From positions 87,347,278 through 87,411,277 of the forward strand of contig CM043967.1 of the NCBI GenBank assembly GCA_014529385.2: a DNA stretch of 64,000 bases, in the 5' to 3' direction. This document shows positions 17,942 through 29,194 of this stretch, piece by piece. The stretch's first letter is position 1; each line of letters starts with the position of its first letter. The stretch comes from Adiantum capillus-veneris (lineage: Eukaryota > Streptophyta > Polypodiopsida > Polypodiales > Pteridaceae). The position numbers were made by a program, and so were the translations under genes. The notes below the pieces were generated by a model. That model saw only the letters and a program-made list of their open reading frames with translations, made no database searches and was not told the DNA's origin.

Positions 17942-18310
17942 CTTTTTTGTACCCATTTTATTGCCAAAAAGTAAAATAGTGAGACAAAAGCAATCATATG
18001 ATTTGATCATGAACCCATTGAAGTTAACAGGTCTCATGTTCTACAAAAATTCTTAGTCTCATTTATATGCAATCAACCATAAGAAATGGCTTCTTTGGAA
18101 AAAATGGATTGGTCCATCAACTTTGGAGGCTTGTTGTAACCAAGAGATGAGAAATTTTTCAAGTTTCTCATTTTTTCCATATGTAGTAGTCCTTGAACTA
18201 TAAGCTCATGAACGGACTTTCAAAAATGAGTGGATCTACTATGGTTTTGGAAGTTTTTTGCAAAACCCCAAAAGGACACTTTTATGTCCTGTTAGGTTAC
18301 CAACCTAGTG
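17942..18310. mobile_element. Right-end fragment of a small TIR transposon (copy 2)
   Basis: Matches 37295-37684, the right part of the complete 1.34-kb element at 36344, with shared blocks such as AACCCATTGAAGTTAAC, GAGTGGATCTACTATGG and the end TTACCAACCTAGTG at 18310. TTAA follows directly (18311-18314). The left two thirds are missing. Confidence 0.8.
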
Positions 18311-18314
18311 TTAA

Positions 18315-18606
18315 AACTCCTACACAACTATTTGAACAATAAAGGTACTCATTAGGATGACTAGTGGTATGGGTATCCTTTCTCAAAGTCTTTGCAAGTA
18401 ATCATAACCTACAATCACTTTAACACCGATATGAGCAATTAGAATTCAAAACTTACCCATATATAAGTATCGAGAGAGCAAGAGTAAGACCTTCGAAAGA
18501 TGCAAATTTTTTCTAACAACGTTCAAGAATATATATATGAAAATGGATATTGAAGACCTAATGAAAAATAAATCAGTTAGATCATATGTGCAAACCAACT
18601 AGAAAG

Positions 18607-18661
<55 letters not shown>

Positions 18662-18735
18662 AAAAAAAAAAAAAAAACACACATATTGTAGTTGGTCATG
18701 ACTAACACACCACCTCACTCTCAACTAGAAGATGC
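18315..18735. other. Spacer with CT/CA microsatellite
   Basis: No coding signal. CT and CA tracts lie at about 18610-18660 followed by an A run. Nothing else is recognised. Confidence 0.7.
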
Positions 18736-18963
18736 CCCTCCATACATACGTGGTAGTGATTTGTGTGAATACACTTAGGATCGTGAGGGGATTTTTTCCC
18801 TTACTAGGAGATTTTCCCCCCCGTGCATTGTGTATACGCCCATCATTCTAGGGTGAACTCATATTTCATTTTGTGCACTAAGCAACATAATCTATGTTGT
18901 GTGCCTTGATCTTCTTAATCTTCTCCAAGCTCTGTGTGTTTTGCTGCAATCCAATTTCTAGCA
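18736..18963 (+). repeat. Decayed LTR related to Copia-1
   Basis: The sense strand resembles the reverse complement of the Copia-1 LTR throughout: GTGGTAGTGATTTGTGTGAA, CCCGTGCATTGTGTATACGC and CTTCTCCAAGCTCTGTGTGT. It is followed by ATTGGTATTAGAGTAGGCTC, a diverged initiator tRNA-Met primer site (18964 onward). Confidence 0.8.
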
Positions 18964-19310
18964 ATTGGTATTAGAGTAGGCTCTATTCTCTCGGGATTTT
19001 TTTCAGCATTGCTAGCACCCACATGCTCACTTTCTTTGATCTAGGTGAGCTTTGTTGAACTTGAATAGGTCGACACATTCTTAAGAAATGATCGTAGATC
19101 TTAGTATGCTCAAAATTTCCATTTGAGCCTCCATTTCCACTACAAGCAATACTGCACATACAATTTGCTAAATAGTGTGTAATTGAATATGCTTTTTTTG
19201 CCGCTAAGAAGAAAGGTGGTATCATCAATGTAGCCACTTCTCATGGTTCTCTAGCATTAGTTTCTAATGCTTCTATTGGCAATGCCTCGTCAGGTGTTGG
19301 AGTTTTTTTT
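18964..19310 (+). pseudogene. Decayed Copia leader and gag middle part
   Basis: Around 19195-19305 a frame gives FFAAKKKGGIINVATSHGS and SNASIGNASSG, matching the Copia-1 gag linker FIASQRKGGNSNAATSYGS and PNASAGS. The gag N-terminal domain expected between the primer site and this point is missing. The similarity breaks off near 19310. Confidence 0.65.
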
Positions 19311-20804
19311 TTTGAGCCTCGCGGAACACTGTTGCATGAGCAAGCTACACTAAAAATGAATAATTTTATGATTTTATCTGCTATTTGACGATAATACTTG
19401 CACCTGATTGGCCATGAGGATTGTTTTGTAGAAAAAAAAGGTAGAAAGATTGCTAGTGACAAGCCAAGAAACAAAGTTTCAAAGCTACTGATCAGCTGTT
19501 AAAGAGCATGCCATTATGGATATATGGAGGTTGAAGACCAAGGAAATGAAATCTCAACCTTGGGTGATTGCAATGATGCGTCTTAAGTTGATACAAAGAT
19601 GTCGCGAGTATATTGGGTTCTACAGCTTACTACCTAAATTGGGCCAAGACATGCTCCATGTTCTTTTTCATTGAGTACAAGGGTGTGTCGATTGTTCACG
19701 AAGGCATTGATTTGGTGCTACTGAGAGAATGAAAGGGGGGGGGGGGGGGGGGGGGGGTTTCACCTCAATTTAAGTGAAGAAAGAGAGGATTTGATGTGTC
19801 GGTTGAAGGGGGACCACCAAGTAGCGGAGCTGTTTGGGTGTGATTGAGAACTTAAAGAGGCATTGCTTAAATAATTCAAAAAAAGGGATTTCTGGAGTTT
19901 TTTGTAAACAAGCTGACAAAGGGGTGGAGATGGAGGAGAGTGTTGATAGGTGGCGGTAGCTCCATTTGCGGGCCAAAAGCCACGGGGGAGAGTCATCACT
20001 CCTGTTGGTAGGCACGTCAAGGACAAGGGAGTTGAAGAGAGTGAGAGATGAGACGAGCGTGAGATGGAGCTACTAGATCACTAGAGATGACAAATGTCAT
20101 GTGTGTCCCTCATGAGGATAATAGTGCTAGGTAAATGCAACATTCTAGAGAGAGAAAGAAGGCGTCAGGGCTATTGGTCATGAAGGAGAACCGAGAGTGG
20201 GGCTCGCTAGTAAAATGAGAGAGAAGATGAGAGAGTGAGGGGGATGCATGCTTCCATGAGGTGGGTTGGAATGTGGTTCCTTGTCTGCAGAGAAAGAGGG
20301 GCGAAACTTTGTTGTGAGAGAGAGAGCTAATAACTGGTGCTATCAAACAATAACAAACTGTGTTGCCTTATAGGGTGTAAGCCTTGAGTCGCTATCATTC
20401 GAAGTTTTGGAAGGCGATGAAGCCGCCTCAACAAAAGTTTTTGAAAATGAACAAAGATAAGTTTTGTTAAGCTTGTTGTAAAGATAATTCCAATACTCAT
20501 AATTGCTCAATAATTTCACTCAATATCTCGTGCTTGCTCTTCTCCCCTTTCTATCTGCTTGAAATAAAGACAATGCTCTCTCTCTCTCTCTCGTTGAATG
20601 ATTAAGTGATCATCTTGGTGGATAGTCATTGGTGAAGTCTGACAGTGAGACTGCATTGCACATTCGTGGACAATAGATGCTAGTAGCACACCTTCTAGCC
20701 ATAGTTCCTTGTTGGTGGACTTGGGTTGGGGGTTTGAGTATTATCCTTGCTTGGTTTTTCTGGTCTGGGTTTGCTCCATGGCCAAGCCTAGAAAAATATC
20801 CATC
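19311..20804. other. Unrecognised 1.5-kb insert within the decayed Copia
   Basis: This stretch separates two parts of the same decayed gag, so it is probably a later insertion. It contains a 23-G run at 19735-19757 and purine-rich tracts. No coding similarity, LTR or TIR pair was recognised. Confidence 0.4.
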
Positions 20805-21180
20805 ATCATAGATATTTTGGTGAAAAATATTGCAAAGCTAATGAAAATTTGATATAGCAATGTCCTAAATTAAAGGAAAAAGAGGCCAAGAAGAAAGAGT
20901 ATGCTTCCACTACAAGTGCAGCTATTGAAGAATCTTCAATGAAAGGAGATTGTGATGATGATGTGGATGTAGAGTGGGCATTTAGTGCAAAGTGCACTTA
21001 TGATCCTTCTGTTCATGATGCATGTATAACGGTTGCTATAGATTAACATGTGTGGTACTTTGATAGTGGTGCTATAAATCACATTACCTCACATCGTGAC
21101 TTTGTTTACCTCTCTCGAGTCTGTCCCTCGTCACAATACAATCATGTGTGCCAACAATGCTGAATAGTATAGTTGCAAAA
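20805..21180 (+). pseudogene. Decayed Copia gag end and protease start
   Basis: The frame gives YCKANENLI (a ruined zinc knuckle), KLKEKEAKKKEYAS, MKGDCDDDVDVEWAFSA and WYFDSGAINHITSHRDF, which parallels Copia-1 residue by residue through the protease active site. Stops are present in the zinc knuckle and just before HVWYFDSG. Integrase and the rest are absent; similarity ends near 21170. Confidence 0.85.
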
Positions 21181-21616
21181 TGATAGACTTACTTTTATTC
21201 AATAGAATGTGCCTCTATATAGGCATATACAAACTTGGGATAGCCTTTTGACACATGAGCATAAGATGTGGTTGCGTATGCACAAACACAAGCTCCTAGT
21301 CTTTAGACATGGTTTGTAAGAGGTTCTTGACATGGACACATGACTTATTTAAGTGAAAGAGATTGTTCACACAAGAGATTCAACAAAATCCCGCATCCCA
21401 ACAACCCTCCCCTATGTGGGTTTTGGTTGGATATAATTCACACAATCCTCCCCTCAAAACACACTAGGGTGAGATACACAAAACACAAGCCTCCCCTTGA
21501 ACACAAATCCGCATTTCCTAAACACAAAGGGTGTAGGAACACAAAATATTAGGGTGTAGGCACACACACAAGCCTCCCCTAGATAAATAGAGGGTAAGGT
21601 ACAATTGAGAGAACGC
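21181..21616. other. Spacer with repeated CACAAGCCTCCCCT motifs
   Basis: No coding signal. The words ACACAAGCCTCCCCT and CACTAGGGTGAGATACACA recur loosely, suggesting an old LTR remnant. Not assigned. Confidence 0.4.
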
Positions 21617-21802
21617 TCATAATAAATCATCATATACCAAGCCAACATTGTTTTCATTCTCATCGTCAAAATCTTCAGTAGTGGTGGCGAGGTTGATTTT
21701 TGCTTTTCCTTTATTCTTGAAATGCTCTTTGTGATTGGTAGATTTATCTTGGAATCTGCAATACTTTGTAGCATGGTTATTCTTGTCAGAAATGTGGTGT
21801 CT
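21617..21802 (-). pseudogene. Gag-like fragment
   Basis: The minus-strand frame reads HHISDKNNHATKYCRFQDKS then KGKAKINLATTTEDFDDENE. A Lys-rich, Asn/His-rich stretch followed by an acidic tail resembles the region around a Copia-type gag zinc knuckle, but no complete CCHC is present. Tentative. Confidence 0.35.
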
Positions 21803-23367
21803 CAACAAAAACACCTTAAAAAAAGAAACTCACACTAGCAGGGCCTTGCCTGCACATCACCCAATGCACACACATTTTGCACAATCCTCAAACAATGACC
21901 ACACCAATGTTTCCCAATTCGCGCACTTTATACAACTCAACACCTCTCTCTCTTTCTCTGTCACACACACAAGGGGCCCGAGGGATGCACACACTCACAC
22001 ACGCCGGCACCACACACTTTGAAGACGATCAAAGAAGAAAGGGGGGAAGGGAGAATAGCCAGTGAAAATCCCTGGTAATGATAAGCTTCTTTCTCGACAA
22101 AATGCCATGTACAATCACCATAAACTCTGTTACACAAGAGAGACACACTGCCCTTGGCTCCATGGGCACAACTTTGACGCCGAAAAACTTTATCAAAAGC
22201 CCTTTTTGGTTACCTATTCTACAGAGCACTCGCCCTCCCGAGTTGCTTCACGACGATCCACCCTCCACGTGACCTCGACTCGCCAATCCCTCAAACCTCT
22301 CTACTTCTTTTTCTTCTTCTTCCTCCTTCTCTCACCCCACGAGAGAGCGCTCCTCGCTCCTTCTCTTCTTCACAAACCTCCTCCTCTTCTCCTCACCCCA
22401 AAAAAAATACCTTCCTTTTTTGAAGGCGAAGCCCCTCTTTTTCTTCTACACATTTTTTTGTTTTCCAAATTCCATTTGATCAATAGCTCCTCTTCATCCA
22501 TAACCTTTTTCTTTTTCCCCTCTTCCTTCCCCCCTTGGCCCACTAAACTTAACTTTTTATTCTCAACCCCTCCAACCTAACTTTTCCTTTTGATTTTCCT
22601 TTTGGATTTATAACCAAGGGGCTCCTAAACATGGTCTCTTCACACCATCAGTGTTTTTACAAGGTTGTACTTGCCGTATAATTTTTTCCGATCACATCGC
22701 ATAAGAGCTCCACCTACTCCAAAATCATTGCGCTTCTCTAGAACTCCATACCATGGCCTCGGACAACCCGTTCAAGAAACGGGAAAAAAATATATGATCC
22801 CTTCTTGCCGTAACCACCTCCCAACTGGGATTGGATGTATCTCTATATCCATGACTCCGATTGGCGAGCTGCAATTTTTGGCTTACTCCCCATTTTTGGC
22901 TGCAATTTTCTAGAACTCTAGCACGCTCAAAAGAATCCCTATTGACATGCCTATTGAGGCGGTGATTTTGTACACACCTGACCCTCGATAAATATTTCAC
23001 ATGCCGTAACTTCCTCATTCAAGGATCGATTGACAATCTGAAAGAACTCGCATGCTCCACAGCTCAAGAACTTTAGGCCTATCCGCTCATATCAGCTCAA
23101 GACACCTGTCCCCATTCGCCATGTTGATTGGGGATCTGCAAAGCATTCCATCTTTGGAAAATCATAAGTTCCCCGTTGGCACCCTGTTTGAAAAGTCACC
23201 TCGATTGGCTACTACTAAAGTATCTTGAGCTCTACATTACGGGGCACTGACTTTGCACTTTGAACACTCTAACCTACCATCTTAACTGGTCTGTTCAAGA
23301 GCCTTCTTGGCCTATGAAACACATTAAGCATACATCTCCCCTATCCTTTGCTTGCTCACGACATTTG

Positions 23368-23851
23368 TGCTACAAACAGGAGCGTGGCTGCCCTACGAAA
23401 TACTCGAAATAGCACAATAAGTAGCATAAAACAGACTAATCGGCATACCTGGCACAATCACGTGGTCGCATGATCGCAAGATATACACGAACAGAGAGAG
23501 ACAAAGAGCAAGACAGCGCACGTGCAAGGGCACCTCCTAGAGCGGAGTGCTACGCCTGGCACGGCGAGAGAGAAGAGAGGAGAGATGAGAAGAGCAACGC
23601 AGACACTGGGTGCAATCTCCCCCCGTGCAAGAGTGACCATTTCCCTCTTGCACGTATTTCATTTATAGATTTCTTGAATGGTCAAATTGAGTACAAACTA
23701 GCCGGCTGGTCATAAATGGCCAAAGCTCATAAAAGAGCACTTGAATAATAAAATGTACCATGTATATACTTTCATTCGCATAGGCCTAGCTCGGTCCCAA
23801 TATTTTCCACCTGTTAGCTGCAATAAATAATAAAATATCAATTCCATAACA
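23368..23851 (-). repeat. 3' LTR of the non-coding retroelement (484 bp)
   Basis: TGCTACAAACAGGAGCG...ATTCCATAACA. The purine-rich GGAGAGG just inside, on the minus strand, is a candidate polypurine tract. Confidence 0.9.
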
Positions 23852-24270
23852 TACCTCTCCGTTGGAAAGCAATTGTCCTCAGTTGCGAAGATAGAAATCT
23901 GCAAATAATACTTGTAAAAAACAATGATTAGAAATCTGTATCAAATAGTAACAAAATTCATAAATTTAGACAATATTGCTTATGCCTGCCGTCATCCACA
24001 TACTACCTATTCTAGTGTCCCATACCACTAGAATAAGCAGTATATGTCATACCCTGATGAATCAGGATATCACTGGTCACACTCATCATCAATCTCATAA
24101 TGTCAATCTCATCACATAAACATTGCTAAATAATCACCAGATACCAAATTCCAATCCAATTCCAATTCTACAATATAAGTCCAAATCCAAATCACTTTCA
24201 TTATGTACCCGGGTAACAAAATCATACCAGTTGCAGTGGTGGCCAGCCACTACAGCATGATTTTGTGATC

Positions 24271-24412
24271 GGTGTTGCCTCAACCGGCGAATCTACACCA
24301 ATAAGGTGTGCTGCCTAAATCGGCGAATCTGCACTAATAATTGGTGTTGCCTAGATCGGCGAATCTACACCAAGATGAGCATTTACATACTGCCTAAATC
24401 GGCGGATCTGTG
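24271..24412. repeat. Degenerate 34-47-bp tandem repeat, four units
   Basis: Each unit contains TGCCTAAATCGGCGAATCT or a near variant followed by CACCAATAA-like sequence (starts 24271, 24305, 24343, 24390). The frame through it gives repeated Cys-Leu-Asn-Arg-Arg but looks incidental. Confidence 0.85.
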
Positions 24413-25904
24413 TGTACGTGACCAATGGATTAGACAAGACAGAAAAAACATATTGAGTATGTGTTTGACACCACTTTGGAGTATATCAAAGCACGTACAA
24501 AATTCTGTCGTGTGAGTATGTCAAATGCTCTCACTAGAAATTCAATTTAGTTCAAAGTGCAAACCACAATATGAGAAATGGTTGGGTTCATAGCTCAAAA
24601 GATAACTTTAAAAAAAAACAAAAACTGGTATTGGGTGTACGTACCTGTATGATATACTGCATTTGACTTATATACAAGTTTGTGTGCGGGGAGAGAGGTA
24701 CAAGTAGGGGAAAGTTGTAACTATTAAACTTACACCCAAATTATAGTTAACAAATTTAAAATGTATTTAGTTTGGGTTATGATCGGCCCTTAAATAAAAG
24801 AATGTGCCATGCTGATTAAGGTATGATAAATAAACAATGACTTGACATCTAGAGTGGTACAACTGTATATATGAGAACTCAAACTATTACACATGGAGGA
24901 GTGTCGATATCACAATTAGAAAAGTCAAAGGATCGTAGACACCTGCAAACATATCTTTTGAAGGTAGGGATGAGTTTCAAATCACTAGAACAAAAATATG
25001 AATCTTTTGAATACAAAAAGCAGCACATGATAATGAGAGTTATTAAACTTAGTCATCACAAAAAGTAATATTTGTCCACAATAAGTGCTTATATGGTAAG
25101 TTCGTGCTTATTAGTGCGTCCATGGATACCCATGCCCTTTTAAATGTAAACAGAATATAGTAGAAGGACAAATTTCAAATAAATAAATAAATAAATAAAC
25201 AAATAAATAAATAAATAAATATATATTAGTTTTAATATCACCGAGAGAAAATGATATAAAATTTTAAATATTGCAAGAGAATTTATAGACAGATAATGTC
25301 ACTGTACTTAAAAAACAAAAAAATAGGTGGTTTGCAGTTTATCTATTGTTCACTACAATACTACAAAAGCGTTGCACTCAACTACTCAATGAAAATAATC
25401 AATTGCAATATGGTATCATTTGCTATGCATTGTTTATGTCTAGTTTAAACAACAATTAAGAGAAAGAAAATTACGATTGAGCACAAATGAACAATCTCTT
25501 CTAGTAGAAACTTAAACTGTTTAGAGCATGGATGTAATGTGGTACAAGCTGGCTAGAAGTTGAGATTGGTAGTGTGTGTTTTGGTTGTGTGAGGTCATAA
25601 TATAACTACAAGTTTGTCCAATGTTTGAGTATTTGTAGTGATGCGCAATGTGAGGTCATTGCTATGAGCAATTTGAAGTTGTCAAATAGTGTTTTCATTA
25701 ATTTCGTCGTGCACATATGTGGTCACTAGTGTTGTCTATTAGATGTTTGATTATTTTATTTTATTTGTTTTTTGTTTTTTTTTGTGTTAATCAACAAGGC
25801 AATCTGCTTCATCTTGTAAATTATTAGGTTAGTGCACAGTGGTGTAGCATCCACTATTGTTCAATGAATTGAAGGTGGGCTTGTGCGTGCCAGAGCCAGG
25901 CTAA

Positions 25905-25938
<34 letters not shown>

Positions 25939-27201
25939 GAGAAAAGGGTGAGGAGCGGGAGAAATGAGATGAAAAGTTATATTAATCGTCTTAAAGTGTA
26001 CAATTAAATGTGAGAACAAGCTTATACAATACTTGTGTATCTAATCTAATGACTAAAGATAGAAAATAAAATGAGTTGTAGTGAAAGAAGAAAACTAAAA
26101 GTCTGAAAGAATCGCAAAGAAAAATGCATCATCATCATCGTGAATGCTCGAGGATGCCTGGCATGAGGCATCGTATGAGAAAGTGTGGCAACGGTCTCAA
26201 CAGAGCTTTGTCAAATTGGTAGGGATAAGAGAAAAATGAAATGAAATGATGTCTACGGAAGGGCTATGGGACCAACCGATATCATCTTTATGGAGCTAAT
26301 ACAATGTTTGGGTATAAAATAATAGATCTAAAAATTAAGCTGGTCCAGAGAGTAGTGCAGCGGTAGCTGCAGAGCGTCGCCCATGTCTGCCACTGTCAGT
26401 CGTCCAGGGAGAGAGAGAAGTCTGAAGGTGGGTCACCATTATCAAAGTAAGGGTGGCATGAGAGAGCACCGCAAGATGAGGTCTGCAGCGTAAAGGGGAA
26501 GGTAACGAGGCCACCTTCAAAGCATGTGTGCACACATCCCAAGAGTTGCAGAATGGAAAATCGACCGCTGCATGAGAGAGAAGTGTATGCCAAACCCCAA
26601 GAGTTCATGCTTTTTTTGTTTTTTTTCCTTTTTGATTGAGCAAGTGGGGACAATGTACTGCATCATGCTTATCCCCTTCTGACGATAACTGCATCATCAG
26701 GATTCACCAGCATCAAGAATTCATCATCAGCAAGCACGATGCACGGAGCTGAAGAGAGGGAGACGAAAGGGGAGGGGGGGGGGGAAAGGTCTGCACACAC
26801 AAAAATAGTAGATGCTGAGCTCGAAGCTCAATGCGTTTTCTACATGTGTGGCTTGAGAACGAGGACAGAGATAGTTGAGCTGCGGTAGGAGAGGAAGAGG
26901 GTTAGTTGGTAGGAAGCTATTGTTCTACATGCGCAAGGGAGGGGGCAGTTGGAGAACTGAACGTGGTGTACGGATGTGAATGTATTGATTCTACTGAAGC
27001 TCGTGGTCACAACGGCGGATGAAGTTTGTTGTAGCGGCATGAGTTGGTAAGGGTGGCAAAAGAGAGAGAGTCCAATTGAACTGGTGTCACCACCTAACTC
27101 TCTCCAACGGGTGCCACCTAACTCTCTCTAGTCTCCCCTTGTCGCCCCTTGTGCAGTTGTGCATGGCGGTTTTTTGAGCGGAGATGATTGCTGTGGTTGG
27201 T

Positions 27202-27256
<55 letters not shown>

Positions 27257-27317
27257 TTGGTTGAGGTTGGCTGACGCCATGCATAACATGAAAAAGAGAG
27301 TGGGCAAAAGTAGGTGA

Positions 27318-27349
<32 letters not shown>

Positions 27350-27356
27350 ACACGGT

Positions 27357-27410
<54 letters not shown>

Positions 27411-28437
27411 AGGCAGGGTGTTGCCACCAAGAATAAACGAGGGGGCGAGAAAAAGAGTGTGCAACTCCTCTGCATGAGGGTGGTTGGAGTGGGTGTGTGT
27501 GCGCACCCGTCTAGCACACGAGGGGTAGAGAGAAAAAAATAAATTAAAAAAATGAGTGGATGGCTGCTAGCGGGTAAGAATTGAGAAAGAGACGGGCTTA
27601 TACATGCAGATAAAGCGGGTACTGTTGCATGGTGTTGGGCTATTGAATTGGAGAAGCGATGGCCACTCGAAAAGGTGGTTTGTGTAGTAATTGTCATGCA
27701 TATTGTTGCCGGCTGACACAGTCTTCTAAGGTTCAGTCCAATTTAATATGTAGGGTGCCGTCATCTGCTACACATCTGACGCAAGTAAGCCGCTGCTGCC
27801 ACTGTTAGTGTCACTGTGGACAACAATCTAGCACTTTGATGATTGACTCTACGTCACAGGCAAACTATAGAGGAAGATAAACAAAATGTTACCTATAGAG
27901 GAAGATAAACAAAAAAAGTTTGCTTAAGGTTACAGCTCAAAAATAAAATAAAATTTGTGGGTGGTTTCTCACGAATTAAAATCGCCTATATATTCTCCTC
28001 CGCCGATGGTGAGGCTCTTCGAGTATGGTAGGTTACTTATCTCAGTTCCCTGTTGAGCATCAAGTTTTGATTCCTAGACCAAGTCGTTGGAGGTTGTGCT
28101 AACAGCATTAAAAGTTCTCGACTTTTAAACAAAATTCTTCAGCTTCTCTTCTTCGTTGTTGCTACTATGCAGATCCTATGATGATATATTTTTTTCATGG
28201 TTATTAATATATATATACATTAATACTATGTAAAATTTACTCACAGTATAAAATTATCATTCCTACTATCTTATCTCTTCCACTAATTACAAATTAATGA
28301 AGGATAATGTCAAATTTGCATGAAAAAGATAATATAAAACAAGGACATAGAATTATATTTCTTTTTGAAAACCAGAAGAAAACAAGAGCACTTAGCTTTT
28401 AGTTATCCAAATCTGCAATCGTTGGAGCGTAGCCTCA

Positions 28438-28449
28438 ACTCTGATACCA
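28438..28449 (-). other. Primer binding site of the non-coding retroelement
   Basis: The minus strand reads TGGTATCAGAGT one base after the LTR, one mismatch from the initiator tRNA-Met site. Confidence 0.85.
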
Positions 28450-28450
28450 C

Positions 28451-28932
28451 TGCTACAAACAGGAGCGTGACTGCCCTGCGAAATACTCGAAATAGCACAA
28501 TAAACAGCATAAAACAGACTAATCGACATACCTGGCACAATCACGTGGTTGCATGATCGCAAGATACACGAACAGAGAGAGACAAAGAGCAAGACAACGC
28601 ACGTGCAGGCGCACCTCCTAGAGCGGAGTGCTACGCCTAGCACGGCGAGAGAGAAGAGAGGAGAGATGAGAAGAGCAACGCAGACACTGGGTGCAATCTC
28701 CCCCCGTGCAAGAGTGACCATTTCCCTCTTGCAAGTATTTCATTTATAGATTTCTTGAATGGTCAAATTGAGTACAAATTGGCCGGCCGGTCATAAATGG
28801 CCAAAGCTCATAAAAGAGCACTTGAATAATAAAATGTACCATGTATATACTTTCATTCGCATAGGCCTAGCTCGGTCCCAATATTTTCCACCTGTCAGCT
28901 GCAATAAATAATAAAATATCAATTCCATAACA
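28451..28932 (-). repeat. 5' LTR of the non-coding retroelement (482 bp)
   Basis: About 97% identical by eye to 23368-23851, with one 2-bp deletion and scattered substitutions. Confidence 0.9.
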
Positions 28933-29194
28933 ATTTGTACCTGCTTTAACCCCTTGCCATTCACCTATGTACCCCTTTGGAATTGCTTAGCACCACTTCT
29001 AGTTTTAACCAACTTTGCATGTACCATCATTGCCCACCTTCTTGCTGAACATTTATGTTCAACCACACGCATGTTTATTGTACCTAAAAAACTACAACAC
29101 CCAAATTGGCAACCAAAGCACTCCAAAACCACAACCATATGTACAAAAGTTGTCTCCTGTCACCCGTGACACACCTACTCAAGCGGGTTACCCA

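Larger units (their letters stand above)
23852..28450 (-). other. Interior of the non-coding retroelement
   Basis: Contains short tandem repeats (24271-24412), AAAT repeats (about 25178-25222), a 27-G run (25913-25939), GA tracts (27204-27252, 27357-27408) and AT-rich sequence. No frame longer than about 90 codons is free of microsatellite. I see no protein similarity. Confidence 0.75.
23368..28932 (-). mobile_element. Large non-coding LTR retroelement (LARD-like)
   Basis: LTRs at 23368-23851 and 28451-28932 (TGCTACAAAC...CCATAACA), target duplication ATTTG at 23363-23367 and 28933-28937, and an initiator tRNA-Met-like primer site. The 4.6-kb interior has no gag or pol similarity in any frame I read, so it must have moved with proteins from another element. 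About 15-20 substitutions between the LTRs make it older than the two Copia insertions. It is inserted in LTR A. Confidence 0.9.
21803..29194 (-). repeat. LTR A of the non-autonomous Tat-like array (left-truncated, interrupted)
   Basis: 21803-23367 plus 28938-29194 align with LTR B (31095-32902) and LTR C, from AAAAACACCTT...AGAAACTCACACTAG to GCGGGTTACCCA. The left end is missing, and the LTR is split by the retroelement at 23368-28932, whose 5-bp duplication ATTTG restores a continuous LTR when removed. Orientation is minus, as judged by the gag frames next to it. Confidence 0.8.

Noticed and set aside
22062-22580. 172-codon plus-strand frame rich in Phe, Ser, Leu and Pro
   Set aside because: It lies inside LTR A in a pyrimidine-rich tract; the equivalent positions in LTRs B and C do not keep the frame.
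26335-27060. Short frames in the interior of the non-coding retroelement
   Set aside because: None exceeds about 85 codons, none shows a motif, and codon content looks random.
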